From: DAOUBP01 sp964513075
GTDB lineage: Bacteria > Chloroflexota > Anaerolineae > CG2-30-64-16
Length of the DNA: 50,716 bases
Assembly: GCA_964513075.1 (NCBI GenBank)
Contig: CAZELR010000029.1
Location: 1 to 50,716 of the forward strand
Direction: 5' to 3'
The translations under genes and the position numbers were made by a program. Numbering within the stretch: the first letter of the stretch is position 1; every line of letters begins with the position of its first letter. This document shows, one piece after another, positions 8,000 to 16,701 of this stretch. The notes beneath the pieces are model-generated. The model did not search any database and was not told the DNA's origin. It saw only the letters and a list, made by a program, of their open reading frames with translations.

Positions 8000-9019
8000 T
8001 CATGCCATCCCTGCCATCTTCAACTCGTCAGCGCGATGGCAGGCAGCATAGTGACCAGGTGTGATTTCCCGGTAAGCGGGCGCTTCGGTCTTACAACGGT
8101 CGATGCAGTAGGTGCAGCGCGGGTGGAAGTAACAGCCCGAGGGCGGGTGAGCAGGGCTGGCAACCTCGCCGGGCAACTCCACATTGCCGGTCTTGATGCG
8201 AGGGTCGGCCACCGGCAGGGCGGCCAGGAGTGCCGCGGTGTATGGGTGCCGGGGCTGAGCGAACATCTCCTGCGATGTGGCGGTCTCCACGATCTTGCCG
8301 ACGTACATGACCGTGACACGATCGCAGAGGTGCCTGACCACGCTCAGGTTGTGCGAAACGAACAGGGTGGTCAGGTTAAAACGCTTCTGCAGGTCGAGCA
8401 GCAGGTTCAGCGTCTGGGCCTGAACCGAGACGTCCAGGGCGGAAACCGGTTCATCTGCGACCACCAGGCGCGGATTCAGAGCCAGGGCGCGCGCGATGCC
8501 GATGCGCTGGCGCTGCCCGCCGCTGAACGCATGGGGGAAACGCTGCATAAACTCGGGCCGCAGCCCGACCAATCGCAGCAGTTCCGCCACGCGTTCCTCG
8601 CGCTGCCTGCGGTTCCGCATCCCGGCGACGAACAGCGGCTCGCCGACGATGTCAAACAACGTCATGCGAGGGTTAAGCGACCCGTAAGGATCCTGAAAAA
8701 TCATTTGCATCTGCGCCCGCAGCGGCTTCAACTGCTCCCGGTTGAGCTGAGCCAGGTCGACTACGTCGCCACTCTCGGTGCGAAACAGCATCTGCCCGGA
8801 TGTCGGATTCAGCGCGCGCAGGATACAACGCGAGGCGGTTGTTTTGCCGCAGCCGCTTTCACCGACCAGCCCCAATGTCTCGCCTTCATTGATGAAGAAG
8901 TTAATATCGTCGACAGCCCGGACGTATCCGACTGTCTTACGCAGGAAGCCTTTCCGGATCGGGAAGAACTTGCGCAGGTTTTTTACTTCAAGCAGCGGCT
9001 GAGAGGCTGTTTTCATCAT
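8000..9019 (-). CDS. Oligopeptide/oligosaccharide ABC importer ATPase, OppF/DppF type
   Basis: Cytoplasmic ATP-hydrolysing subunit of importer 1. It shows Walker A GESGCGKTT, Q-loop MIFQDPYGS, signature FSGGQRQRIGIARAL, Walker B LVVADEP and the switch His in FVSHNLS. The C-terminal oligo_HPY extension has a cysteine cluster (CYFHPRCTYCIDRC). The start at 9019 was chosen because its ATG overlaps the previous gene's stop as ATGA; the frame is open 11 codons further. It pairs with the OppD-type ATPase immediately upstream. In this sugar-gene setting the cargo is more likely a glycan fragment than a peptide; this is inference. Confidence 0.92.
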   Translation of the reverse strand: MMKTASQPLLEVKNLRKFFPIRKGFLRKTVGYVRAVDDINFFINEGETLGLVGESGCGKTTASRCILRALNPTSGQMLFRTESGDVVDLAQLNREQLKPLRAQMQMIFQDPYGSLNPRMTLFDIVGEPLFVAGMRNRRQREERVAELLRLVGLRPEFMQRFPHAFSGGQRQRIGIARALALNPRLVVADEPVSALDVSVQAQTLNLLLDLQKRFNLTTLFVSHNLSVVRHLCDRVTVMYVGKIVETATSQEMFAQPRHPYTAALLAALPVADPRIKTGNVELPGEVASPAHPPSGCYFHPRCTYCIDRCKTEAPAYREITPGHYAACHRADELKMAGMA

Positions 9020-10119
9020 GCCGTCACTTCCAGGTTGTGATACATGAAGCAACTCACCAGTTGGCTTTTGCCGACCGGCGTCAGCGGGGGCACCTGCTGG
9101 TCGCAGATGCCGGACATGAACTCAGAACACCGCGGGTGGAAGGGACACCCGGCCGGGCGGTTGAACGGATGCGGGATCGAGCCGCTGATGGCGGGCAAGT
9201 CCACGCGCGGCGGCGTGTCAATGCTGGGAATCGACTCCAACAACGCGCGCGTGTAGGGGTGCTTGGGGTTGTGGAAGATCTGGTCCACCGGGCCCTGTTC
9301 CATCACCAGGCCAAGATACATTACGGTCACGTAGTCGGCCATCTGGGCGATGACGCCGAGGTCGTGGGTGATGAAGATGATGGCCGAGTTTCGTTCCTGT
9401 TGCAGCCGGCGCAGCAGCCGCAGCACCTGCGCCTGAGTCGTGACGTCGACGGCCGTGGTCGGCTCGTCTGCGATGAGGATGAGCGGATTGCACGAGAGCG
9501 CCATCGCGATCATCGCTCGCTGGCGCAACCCGCCACTCATCTGCCACGAGTATTGATCCAGACGTTGCTCCGGCGCGGGGATGCCGACGTCCCTAAACTG
9601 CTGGAGTGCGATTTTGCGCGCCTCGCGCTCGTCGACATCGCGGTGCAGACGGATGGCCTCGATGATCTGATTGCCGACCGTATGCACGGGACTGAAGGCG
9701 GCCATTGGCTCCTGTGGGATCAATGCGATCTGCCCACCACGGACACTTCGCATCTCTGCACCTTTGGGATCCAGCTTCGCCAGGTCGACCACTTCGGTTG
9801 CGCCATCGGCAGGTATGCTGCCGGCAGGTATGCTGCCGGCATGCATGCCGCCCCGGCCAGTCTGCCGCCGGTATGGTTGCCGCAGCAGCATCTCGCCGCT
9901 GACGATGCGCCCAGGTGGCTCGACAATGCGCAGCAACGCCTTCATAGTTACGCTTTTGCCGCACCCGCTTTCGCCCACGATGCCGAACACCTGGCCCGAG
10001 TGGACGTCGAGCGAAATCCCATCCACCGCCTTGACCACCCCTTCATCCATGAAGAAGTGAACCTTGAGGTCTCGAATTGACAACAGTGGCTCGGTATTTT
10101 GGTTCATATGGTTCGGCAT
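9016..10119 (-). CDS. Oligopeptide/oligosaccharide ABC importer ATPase, OppD/DppD type
   Basis: Second ATPase of importer 1, about 367 residues. It has Walker A GESGCGKSVTMKALL, Q-loop LIPQEPM, signature MSGGLRQRAMIAMAL, Walker B LILIADEP and switch His FITHDLG. The oligo_HPY tail has GCPFHPRCSE. Between Walker A and the Q-loop sits an extra, glycine-rich stretch with a duplicated AGSIP unit, coded by a tandem 15-bp repeat (9808-9852). The ATG at 10119 lies inside a CGGCATGCATGCCG palindrome and follows GAGG 8 nt upstream. An ATG at 10107 is the alternative. The upstream permease stop is only 10 nt away. Confidence 0.9.
   Translation of the reverse strand: MPNHMNQNTEPLLSIRDLKVHFFMDEGVVKAVDGISLDVHSGQVFGIVGESGCGKSVTMKALLRIVEPPGRIVSGEMLLRQPYRRQTGRGGMHAGSIPAGSIPADGATEVVDLAKLDPKGAEMRSVRGGQIALIPQEPMAAFSPVHTVGNQIIEAIRLHRDVDEREARKIALQQFRDVGIPAPEQRLDQYSWQMSGGLRQRAMIAMALSCNPLILIADEPTTAVDVTTQAQVLRLLRRLQQERNSAIIFITHDLGVIAQMADYVTVMYLGLVMEQGPVDQIFHNPKHPYTRALLESIPSIDTPPRVDLPAISGSIPHPFNRPAGCPFHPRCSEFMSGICDQQVPPLTPVGKSQLVSCFMYHNLEVTA
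9808..9852. repeat. Palindromic repeat inserted in frame within the OppD-type ATPase gene
   Basis: Two copies of a 15-bp near-palindromic unit GGCAGGTATGCTGCC are followed by the palindrome CGGCATGCATGCCG (9837-9850). The same 14-bp palindrome recurs at 10114-10127 around the gene's start codon. The length is a multiple of three and adds a Gly/Ala/Ser-rich loop to the protein. Confidence 0.7.
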
Positions 10120-10129
10120 GCATGCCGCC

Positions 10130-11305
10130 TCAATGGCTGTACGGATCGGCCGCGTCACGCAGACCGTCGCCGACAAGGTTGAACGCCAGCACGGCGACGA
10201 TCACGCCGAGGCCGGGCATCATCAGCCAGGGCGCCTGCGCGACCGTCTGGATGCTCTGGGCTTCTTGCAGCAGCACGCCCCAACTGATGGCAGGCGGGCG
10301 GATGCCCAAGCCCAAGAAGCTGAGCGAGGATTCGTTGATGATCATCACCGGGATGGCCAGCGTGCTGGTGGCAATGATATGACTCATGAAGGCCGGCACC
10401 ATGTGGCGCATGATGATGCGCAGCCGGCTGGCGCCCGACAGCTCAGCAGCCAGTACGAAGTCTTCCTCGCGCAACGAGAGGAAACGGCCGCGCACCTCGC
10501 GCGCCAGGGTCGTCCAGCCGATGAAGGCGAGGATGATCGTGATAGCAAAGAAGACACGCGTCGGCGGCCAGTCGCGAGGCAGTGCGGCGGTCATGGCGAG
10601 CCAGATTGGAATCGTCGGCAGCGACTGCAGGATCTCAATGACGCGCTGAATGACGAGATCTGCAATCCCGCCGAAATAGCCGGACACACCGCCCAAGAGC
10701 ACGCCCAGGATGACGCTCAAAATAACCGCGATCAGGCCGACGGTCATCGAGGTTCGCGTGCCGAACATCAGCCGCGACCACTGGTCGCGGCCCAGCCGGT
10801 CCGTACCCAGCAAGAAGAAGCGACCGGAATCATCGGCGTTCGCTGCGCCAAACAAATGCAGATTCGACGTGAGTCCACCGACGACATTGTACTCATACCC
10901 GCGCACGAAAAACCTCAACGGAATGCGACGCTCAGGATCGATGGTCCACTCCATCCGCAGGGTGACCGCGTTGCGCTTGCCCACCACTTCCGGCACCGAC
11001 AGCCCCAGCCGGCCGTCCGTGATGAGCGAAGGCCGCTGCGGCGGAATGAAGGCCAGCCGGGCCGCGGTGGTCTCTGGCTCCTGGGTGGCGAAGAAGTCCG
11101 GGACCAGTACGATCATGTAAAAGATGATCAGCACGACGGCGCTGGCAACCGCCAGGCGATTCTTGCGGAACCGCCACCACACGAGTTTCCAGTTGGAAGC
11201 AACTGAAACGCGATCTTCGGCCTGGGATTTCGGTGCGATCGTCATGGTTGCCGCCTCGACAGTGGGGGCATTCGGAGGAGCTTCATCCGCCATGTATGGC
11301 GCCAT
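10130..11305 (-). CDS. ABC importer permease, OppC/DppC type (importer 1)
   Basis: Membrane subunit of importer 1, about 391 residues. A cytoplasmic head is followed by a first membrane helix (LAVASAVVLIIFYMIVLV). A long external segment of over 100 residues comes next, then the BPD_transp_1 core with further helices. The inner coupling loop reads EEDFVLAAELSGASRLRIIMRHMVPA (19-residue EAA-type region in the middle). The ATG at 11305 has GGAGG upstream and overlaps closely with the previous permease stop at 11307. The permease pairs with the OppB-type subunit. Confidence 0.9.
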   Translation of the reverse strand: MAPYMADEAPPNAPTVEAATMTIAPKSQAEDRVSVASNWKLVWWRFRKNRLAVASAVVLIIFYMIVLVPDFFATQEPETTAARLAFIPPQRPSLITDGRLGLSVPEVVGKRNAVTLRMEWTIDPERRIPLRFFVRGYEYNVVGGLTSNLHLFGAANADDSGRFFLLGTDRLGRDQWSRLMFGTRTSMTVGLIAVILSVILGVLLGGVSGYFGGIADLVIQRVIEILQSLPTIPIWLAMTAALPRDWPPTRVFFAITIILAFIGWTTLAREVRGRFLSLREEDFVLAAELSGASRLRIIMRHMVPAFMSHIIATSTLAIPVMIINESSLSFLGLGIRPPAISWGVLLQEAQSIQTVAQAPWLMMPGLGVIVAVLAFNLVGDGLRDAADPYSH

Positions 11306-11306
11306 G

Positions 11307-12299
11307 TTAGTTGCCTCCCTCCATGCGAATACGCGGATCGGCAAGCGCCAGGAGCACATCCGACATCAGTGTGCCGATGATCGTCAACAGACAGTAGATC
11401 AGCAGGATGCTGCCGGCCAGGTACATGTCTTGCTGCTGCAGAGCCCGCAAAAGAAGTGGGCCAATATTCGGGATGTTCATGACCGTAGCCACAATCAGGC
11501 TGCCTGAGAAGAGCTGCGGCAAGTACCAGCCGACGGTGCTGATGAGGGGGTTGAACGCCAGGCGCACCGGGTATTTCATCACGAGCCGCCACTCCGACAG
11601 GCCCTTGGCGCGCGCTGTGGTGACGTATTGTTTGTTCAGCTCGTCGAGCAGGTTAGCGCGCATCACGCGGGTCAAACGAGCAGTTCCCGCGACGCCGAGC
11701 ACAATGGCGGGCACCCAGATATGCTTCAGCAGGTCGACAAAACGGGCCCAGCTCCACGGCGCCTGGACGAACGCGGGCGAGAAGAGTCCAGTGATGCTGA
11801 TGCCAAGGCTGCTGAATGCAAACCACATCAGCACCAGCGCCAGCATGAAGTTCGGCGTAGCCACACCCACATAGTTGATGACCGTGAACACATAGTCCAG
11901 GACGGAATTCGGGTGGGTGGCCGAATAGATGCCCGCTGGTATGGCGATCGCCCAGGTGATGACGAAGGCGAAAAGCGCCAGAGCGACGGTCAATAGCAGG
12001 CGCTCCCCGATGAGTTCAGTGTTCTTGCGCTGGTACTCCAGCGAGCGGCCCAGATCGCCGTGCAACAGACCGTCTATCCACCGGCCGTACTGAACCATGA
12101 AGGGTTGGTCGACCCCGAACTGCACCTTGAGCGCGTCGACGGTGGCCTGGTCCATGGATGAACCAGAAGATGCCAGCGTTGCGATGTAGCTGGTGAGGAA
12201 GTCGCCGGGTGGCGCCTGCACCAGCCCGAACACGATGATAGAAAAAAGCAGCACCAGGAACGGTAGCAAGAGCAGGCGCTGGATAATGTATCTGAGCAT
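11307..12299 (-). CDS. ABC importer permease, OppB/DppB type (importer 1)
   Basis: Membrane subunit of importer 1, about 330 residues. It starts MLRYIIQRLLLLPFLVLLFS, the usual OppB first helix, then has the QAPPGDFL motif and a BPD_transp_1 core with the loop NKQYVTTARAKGLSEWRLV. The ATG at 12299 is preceded by CAGGAG; the longer open frame upstream runs through a repeat element and is not coding. It is separated from the binding-protein gene by 220 bp holding two hairpin repeats, which could lower permease expression relative to the binding protein. Confidence 0.92.
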   Translation of the reverse strand: MLRYIIQRLLLLPFLVLLFSIIVFGLVQAPPGDFLTSYIATLASSGSSMDQATVDALKVQFGVDQPFMVQYGRWIDGLLHGDLGRSLEYQRKNTELIGERLLLTVALALFAFVITWAIAIPAGIYSATHPNSVLDYVFTVINYVGVATPNFMLALVLMWFAFSSLGISITGLFSPAFVQAPWSWARFVDLLKHIWVPAIVLGVAGTARLTRVMRANLLDELNKQYVTTARAKGLSEWRLVMKYPVRLAFNPLISTVGWYLPQLFSGSLIVATVMNIPNIGPLLLRALQQQDMYLAGSILLIYCLLTIIGTLMSDVLLALADPRIRMEGGN

Positions 12300-12372
12300 A
12301 GGTACTCCTGGAACGACGGCTCGCGCGCCGCCGCGGCACTTCTCCGGCAAGAGGCAGTCAGGTTGCTGGCGT

Positions 12373-12427
12373 GGAGACTTCAGCCGGTGCGCTCGCAGTC
12401 GACAAGAGACCGGCCAAAGCCTCGATT
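12373..12427. repeat. GGCTTTAGCCGGT-family hairpin repeat, copy 1 (diverged)
   Basis: Imperfect copy: left arm GGAGACTTCAGCCGGT, right arm ACCGGCCAAAGCCTCGATTCCG. The interior GCTCGCAGTCGACAAGAG resembles the interior of copy 2 that follows at once. See the copies at 12448-12507 and 36381-36449. Confidence 0.7.
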
Positions 12428-12447
12428 CCGGGTACGTTAGCTCTGAA

Positions 12448-12507
12448 CTGGAGGCTTTAGCCGGTGCCATCGCGGTAGGCAAGAGACCGGCTAAAGCCTC
12501 GATTCCG
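12448..12507. repeat. GGCTTTAGCCGGT-family hairpin repeat, copy 2
   Basis: Perfect 15-bp arms GAGGCTTTAGCCGGT and ACCGGCTAAAGCCTC enclose about 20 bp. It lies in the gap between the binding-protein gene and the first permease gene of importer 1, where a hairpin could act as an mRNA stabiliser or partial terminator. Confidence 0.8.
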
Positions 12508-12519
12508 ATAGAGTGATAC

Positions 12520-14586
12520 TTACTGCACGAAGAACCACGTCTCGGGCTTGCCGTTGCCGGGGGTGCGCAGCGCCCAATCCTTGGTCAGGTTCTCGGGCAC
12601 GTTGCGCAGCTTGGCATTGACCACAGCTACGCCCTGGTCCATGGCCGTCAGGCCAACGGTGCCGATATCATAGAGGTTGTCGACCCAGATGGTGAAGATC
12701 TCCTTAGCGATCTCCGCCTGCCGGTCGGGGCCAACGCTCTTGGCCTCATCCTGAAGCTTGACGATCTGCTTCCACCCGTCCGGCGGCTCGACGCCCTCCT
12801 TGCCTCCGGTGTCGTACCAGGTCTTGAAGAGCGGACCGTAGGTCAGGTTGCCGTAGATGCCCGGCCGGACGTCGAACTTGGTCGAACCGCTGAACATGGT
12901 GCCAGCCGAGTCCTGGTTCCACACCTCGGCCTGCAGCTCGTTCGCCTGCCGCATTTGGAAGTGCAGGTCGCGCTCGCGCGTCTGGAGGTCAACCCAGATC
13001 CCGACCTTCTTCAGGTCGGCTACGGCCAGTTCGGCCACCGCCACGTAGGCGCCGAGCGCCGGGACGGCCGAGAGCTCGAAGCCCACCCGCTTGCCGCTTG
13101 GCAGCAGGCGGAAGCCTTCGGCGTCGCGCTTGGTGTAGCCCAGCGCGTCCAGCAGTTTATTGGCCTCATCCGGCTTGTACTCGGTGTACTTGTGCGCCAC
13201 CTCATCGCCCGGATACCAGGGACTGCCTGCCTTGATGATGCCCATGCGCGGCTCGCCCGTGCCCAGGAAGATCGATTGCTGCATCTCCGGCCGGTTGATG
13301 GCGTAGGAGACCGCCTTGCGGAAGTCCAACTGCGACCACATCGCGGTCAGCTCCGGGTCCTTGGCATAGGTCAGGTTGAAGACGATGCCGGCTTCTTCAC
13401 CGCCCGTGCTGGACCAGAGGAAGATCTTGTACTTGCCGGACTTCTGCTCCTCTTCCTTGAGGACCGGATAGTTGGCCAGGTCGATGTGGCGCTCTTGCTC
13501 GTCGAGCTCGCCTGCGATGGCCGCCAGGTTCAGTGCAGCCTTGTCTGCGAAGAACTTGACCTCGATGGTGTCGAGATAGGGAAGCTGGTTGCCTTCCTGG
13601 TCCACACCGAAGTAGTACGGGTTCCGCTCCATGATGAAGATCTGCTCGCTATAGCGGTTCTTCGCCTTCCAGGCAGTCAGCACGGGGCGATCCGGGTTGT
13701 CGAACTGATCCTGCTTCAGGTAGAAGAGTTCGCCCCAAGTCTTCACTCCGGTATCGGCGATCATCTTGTCGAGATCCGCCTTGGCGGCGTAGTTCGCATG
13801 GAACTGCTTGAGATAGTGCGCGGGCAAGAACATCGGATATTTCTTGTCGCCGGCGTCCTGCTGGGCGATTTCCTGGAGGAACAGCGTCTGTGGGGTCGCA
13901 AAAGTGAACTTCACAGACAGATCGTCCAACTTCTCCACCTTGACCGGCGTCCCGTCCTTGTTCAGAAGCCAGGACGGCATCGATGGGGTGAGGTCCTTGT
14001 TGTTCACCACGTCGTTATAATAGAACATGATATCGTCCGCGGTGAACAGCTCACCGTCGGACCACTTGCCGCCCTTAGGCAGCGTGATGGTCCACTCGGT
14101 GAAGTTGTCGTTGGGGGTGACGCTCTTCGCGTACTTCATCTCCACGCTGGCCCCGTCGATGGAGAAGCGGACCAGGCCGTCGTTGACGATGCGGATCAAG
14201 CCGTTGCGATCGGACGGGCCCATGAAGCCACGGTGCCAGGTGCCACCGTACTTGCCGACTTCCGGGACCTTGATGACGTACGGCTCCTCGGGCAGACGCT
14301 CGTCAACGGGCGCCAGCGTGCCGGCCTTCACAAGTTCGGCCAGCATGGGCGCTTCGTTGTACTTGCTCGTCGGCTCCGGGATCGCGGTGGGCTCGGGCGC
14401 CTTTGTCGGTTCGGGTGCAGCCGGGACCGCCGTGGGTTCGGGTGCGGCCGGGACCGCGGTCGGTTGGACAGGGGCCGCCGTAGGAGCGGCCGGCGCCGGG
14501 GTGGCACAGCCCGAGAGCGCGAAGGATACAATCAACACGAGGCTCAACACTGTGAGCAGACCGTTATGCCGAATACGAGATGACAT
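12520..14586 (-). CDS. Extracellular solute-binding lipoprotein, SBP_bac_5 family (importer 1)
   Basis: Binding protein of importer 1, 688 residues. A lipoprotein signal peptide ends in the lipobox LSGC near residue 27. A Pro/Ala/Thr/Glu linker (residues about 28-72) with repeated PAAPEPTAV units tethers the ligand-binding body to the membrane. The body has the cluster-C features of SBP_bac_5 (for example GGKWSDGELFTADDI and FRKAVSYAINRPEMQ). Members bind oligopeptides, nickel or, often, oligosaccharides. An AAGGAGG site precedes the ATG. Its place in the lacI1 arm, behind iolB, points to a carbohydrate-derived ligand. At 688 residues it is at the long end of the family. Confidence 0.92.
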   Translation of the reverse strand: MSSRIRHNGLLTVLSLVLIVSFALSGCATPAPAAPTAAPVQPTAVPAAPEPTAVPAAPEPTKAPEPTAIPEPTSKYNEAPMLAELVKAGTLAPVDERLPEEPYVIKVPEVGKYGGTWHRGFMGPSDRNGLIRIVNDGLVRFSIDGASVEMKYAKSVTPNDNFTEWTITLPKGGKWSDGELFTADDIMFYYNDVVNNKDLTPSMPSWLLNKDGTPVKVEKLDDLSVKFTFATPQTLFLQEIAQQDAGDKKYPMFLPAHYLKQFHANYAAKADLDKMIADTGVKTWGELFYLKQDQFDNPDRPVLTAWKAKNRYSEQIFIMERNPYYFGVDQEGNQLPYLDTIEVKFFADKAALNLAAIAGELDEQERHIDLANYPVLKEEEQKSGKYKIFLWSSTGGEEAGIVFNLTYAKDPELTAMWSQLDFRKAVSYAINRPEMQQSIFLGTGEPRMGIIKAGSPWYPGDEVAHKYTEYKPDEANKLLDALGYTKRDAEGFRLLPSGKRVGFELSAVPALGAYVAVAELAVADLKKVGIWVDLQTRERDLHFQMRQANELQAEVWNQDSAGTMFSGSTKFDVRPGIYGNLTYGPLFKTWYDTGGKEGVEPPDGWKQIVKLQDEAKSVGPDRQAEIAKEIFTIWVDNLYDIGTVGLTAMDQGVAVVNAKLRNVPENLTKDWALRTPGNGKPETWFFVQ

Positions 14587-14673
14587 GCCTTTCCTCCTTG
14601 AAAGTGATTTGATGTGAGAAGCGAAAACATTCGTAAAGCTAACAGCAATTCCTTGTTGCAGAATCCCTCCTTT

Positions 14674-15501
14674 CTACTTGTCGATGATCGCCTCGGCGCC
14701 GCGAATCCACACATGGGTCGGATCATCGCGCCACGCACCATAGACGCGGTTGGCGCCGCACAGGGCCCAGATGTAGACAAGCTGATAACCGGCCGCGGCC
14801 ACGAGCGGATGATAGCCTCTCGGGATTGCCACCGCATCACCGTCTTCCACGACGTACACTTCATTGAGCCGACCCGGATCATCACCGGTCTCGTAGACCC
14901 GCTGGAAGCCGTAGCCGCCCGCGGGCTTGAAGAGGTAAAAGTAGACCTCCTCATAGATCGATTCATGCGGGGGATTCTCGACGTCGTGCTTGTGCGGCGG
15001 ATAGGAGGTCCAGTTGCCGGGCGGCACGATCGTTTCGGCCATCATCAAGCGCCGGGTCGTGGGCGCCACGCTGGTGCCGGGGCGGATGGTGCGCGACCAG
15101 TTCGCCGCGCCGGCCCGGTTCTCGGGGACGTCGTTGGGGCCGATGATCGCCACAGGCAACCCAGGGTCCGCCGGTGTCATCGAAACCGCCATATCAAGGG
15201 TAGCGGTGAGCGCTGTGAAACGGTAACGCGTGCCGGGCGGCAGACAGATCAGGGTCGGGCCGGCAGCGAATGGGTTGGCCCGCCCGCCGACTCTGTCAAA
15301 CACCCCATCGGCCACCTCAAGACGGCAAGCACCAGCGATGATATCGAAAACAGCCTCGCGCATCCCGGTGTCTCCCTCGTACGGGCAACCCTGGGTGACG
15401 CCCACGCGCCCGAATTCCAGCATCTTCAAGATGCCATCACCCGGTCCGGCAATCATCACATAGCCTTCTTTGAAACCAACGCCCTTGTTGAGTAGCTTCA
15501 T
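14674..15501 (-). CDS. iolB: 5-deoxy-glucuronate isomerase (IolB-like cupin)
   Basis: A 275-residue KduI/IolB family bicupin. IolB converts 5-deoxy-glucuronate to 2-deoxy-5-keto-gluconate in inositol catabolism. Visible family stretches are YPPHKHDVENPPHESIYEEV (metal-binding His, His, Glu), FKPAGGYGFQRVY and the late IPRGYHPLVAAAGYQL with the remaining His. It stands between lacI1 and the importer genes; no iolC, iolD or iolE was seen in the window. An isolated IolB could act on a related uronate, as KduI does, so the exact substrate is uncertain although the family is clear. Confidence 0.87.
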   Translation of the reverse strand: MKLLNKGVGFKEGYVMIAGPGDGILKMLEFGRVGVTQGCPYEGDTGMREAVFDIIAGACRLEVADGVFDRVGGRANPFAAGPTLICLPPGTRYRFTALTATLDMAVSMTPADPGLPVAIIGPNDVPENRAGAANWSRTIRPGTSVAPTTRRLMMAETIVPPGNWTSYPPHKHDVENPPHESIYEEVYFYLFKPAGGYGFQRVYETGDDPGRLNEVYVVEDGDAVAIPRGYHPLVAAAGYQLVYIWALCGANRVYGAWRDDPTHVWIRGAEAIIDK

Positions 15502-15525
15502 GCAGTCTTCCTCGTCACTTAGCAG

Positions 15526-15558
15526 AGACCTTCAGGGTCTGGCAGACCCTGAAGGTCT
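15526..15558. repeat. Perfect 33-bp palindrome between lacI1 and iolB
   Basis: Arms AGACCTTCAGGGTCTG and CAGACCCTGAAGGTCT flank a single central G, extended imperfectly by AGCAG/CTGCT outside. It lies just after the lacI1 stop on the minus strand. It may be a partial terminator or a mobile palindrome; there is no T-run. A similarly built GGGTCT/AGACCC palindrome sits at 33008-33032. Confidence 0.8.
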
Positions 15559-15579
15559 GCCCTGCTCAGCCGCACGCCA

Positions 15580-16581
15580 TCAAGGCGCGCTTGCGCGCAC
15601 AATCAGTTCCGGTCGGAAAATATGCGTATTGCAGCCATTTGAAACGCCATGCAACTGGTCGAGCAGCAACCGAAAGGCAGCCGCACCGATTGCCTGCCGG
15701 TCGATCCGCAGAGTGGTGAGTGCGGGCGTGATCAGGCTGGCGAGCAGGATATCATCTGCCCCTGTCACAGCAACATCATCGGGCACGCGGCGTCCCAACT
15801 CGGCACAGGCTCGCAGTGCGCCGGCCGCCACCAGGTCGTTGTAGCAGACCAGGCCATCTGCATCCGGCCGCGCACCCAGCAAAGAGAGCGCCGCACAATA
15901 GCCGCCTTCGATGTCAGGACTGCCGCAACGTTGTATCACTGTCGGGTCCGGACCCTCGCCCGCTGCGATAAGGGCTTCGGTGTAGCCGCGCACCCGTTCT
16001 CGGCTGCTGTAGGAAGTCTGCGGTCCCGCCAGGAGACCGATGCGGCGCCGGCCCGAGGCAAGCAGGTGCTGCACGACAGCAGCCGCGCCCTGGGCGTCAT
16101 CCACGCACACGTTGCTGCTGCCAGCCAGGTTGCGGTTAATCAATACGACCGCATCATGCCGCTTCAATAGATCGGCCAAGACCTTCTCGGGTAAGCGTGA
16201 GCTGCATAGCAACACGCCATCGACAGCTCGTTGCTCGAGAGTCTGCAGCAGATCGGCTTCACGGTCCGGATCCTCAACTGCATTGCACAGCAGGAGGCTA
16301 TATCCGGCCTCATGGGCCGCGTCATCGGCCCCGCGGCCGATATCGGCGAAAAATGGGTTAGCGATATCGGGAACAATCAGGCCAATGGTGCCCGTATGGC
16401 GAGTGGCCAGGCCGCGCGCGATGCTGCTGGGACGATAATCGAGCCGGTCGATGACCTCGCGGACACGGTGGAGGGTGGCGCTGCTGATCTCACCTTTGTT
16501 GTTGAGCACGCGCGAGACCGTCTGGCGAGACACCCCGGCCTCACGAGCAACATCAGCAATGGAGACGCGAAACGACATCAT
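15580..16581 (-). CDS. LacI-family transcriptional regulator 1
   Basis: A 333-residue repressor-type regulator. The N-terminal helix-turn-helix IADVAREAGVSRQTVSRVLN is followed by the hinge region RPSSIARGLATRHT and a periplasmic-binding-protein-like sensor domain. It is a close paralog of the divergently transcribed regulator at 16813: the recognition-helix region (QTVSRVLNNKGEIS versus QTISRALNNKGEIS) is nearly the same, which predicts a shared operator. Promoter and operator are visible upstream. It is the first gene of the minus-strand arm leading to iolB and importer 1, so it is probably autoregulated by a sugar effector. Confidence 0.93.
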   Translation of the reverse strand: MMSFRVSIADVAREAGVSRQTVSRVLNNKGEISSATLHRVREVIDRLDYRPSSIARGLATRHTGTIGLIVPDIANPFFADIGRGADDAAHEAGYSLLLCNAVEDPDREADLLQTLEQRAVDGVLLCSSRLPEKVLADLLKRHDAVVLINRNLAGSSNVCVDDAQGAAAVVQHLLASGRRRIGLLAGPQTSYSSRERVRGYTEALIAAGEGPDPTVIQRCGSPDIEGGYCAALSLLGARPDADGLVCYNDLVAAGALRACAELGRRVPDDVAVTGADDILLASLITPALTTLRIDRQAIGAAAFRLLLDQLHGVSNGCNTHIFRPELIVRASAP

Positions 16582-16615
16582 TGTGCCTCGCGGAAAAATG
16601 CGGACCTATGAGTGG

Positions 16616-16639
16616 CCGTTATCGCTCACGGGACCGCTC
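16616..16639 (-). promoter_or_regulatory. LacI-type operator (with extra half-site) for the minus-strand arm
   Basis: Read on the minus strand, the 16-bp site CCGTGAGCGATAACGG (16631 to 16616) has a central CG and CCGT/ACGG arms. An additional GTGAGCG half-site lies exactly 12 bp upstream. The site matches the plus-strand operator at 16756-16771 at 14 of 16 positions. It lies just downstream of the predicted transcription start, a typical roadblock position. Confidence 0.7.
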
Positions 16640-16645
16640 ACAGCT

Positions 16646-16675
16646 ATTATAAACACGGAGTTAGCCGGTTGTCAA
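16646..16675 (-). promoter_or_regulatory. Sigma70-type promoter for lacI1 and the minus-strand arm
   Basis: On the minus strand TTGACA (16675-16670) and TATAAT (16651-16646), both perfect consensus, are separated by 18 bp. The predicted start near 16639 precedes the operator at 16631-16616. Confidence 0.75.
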
Positions 16676-16701
16676 ATGGCAAAACGCGCGCGACAAGGTT
16701 T

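Noticed and set aside
12955..14583. 542-codon open frame on the plus strand
   Set aside because: Antisense to the importer 1 binding protein, which has a lipobox and family motifs.
7165..15501. Classical dipeptide or nickel importer
   Set aside because: The protein family allows it, but the genes share an arm with lacI, iolB and a sugar isomerase. A sugar-derived ligand is more likely, so no dpp or nik symbol was given.
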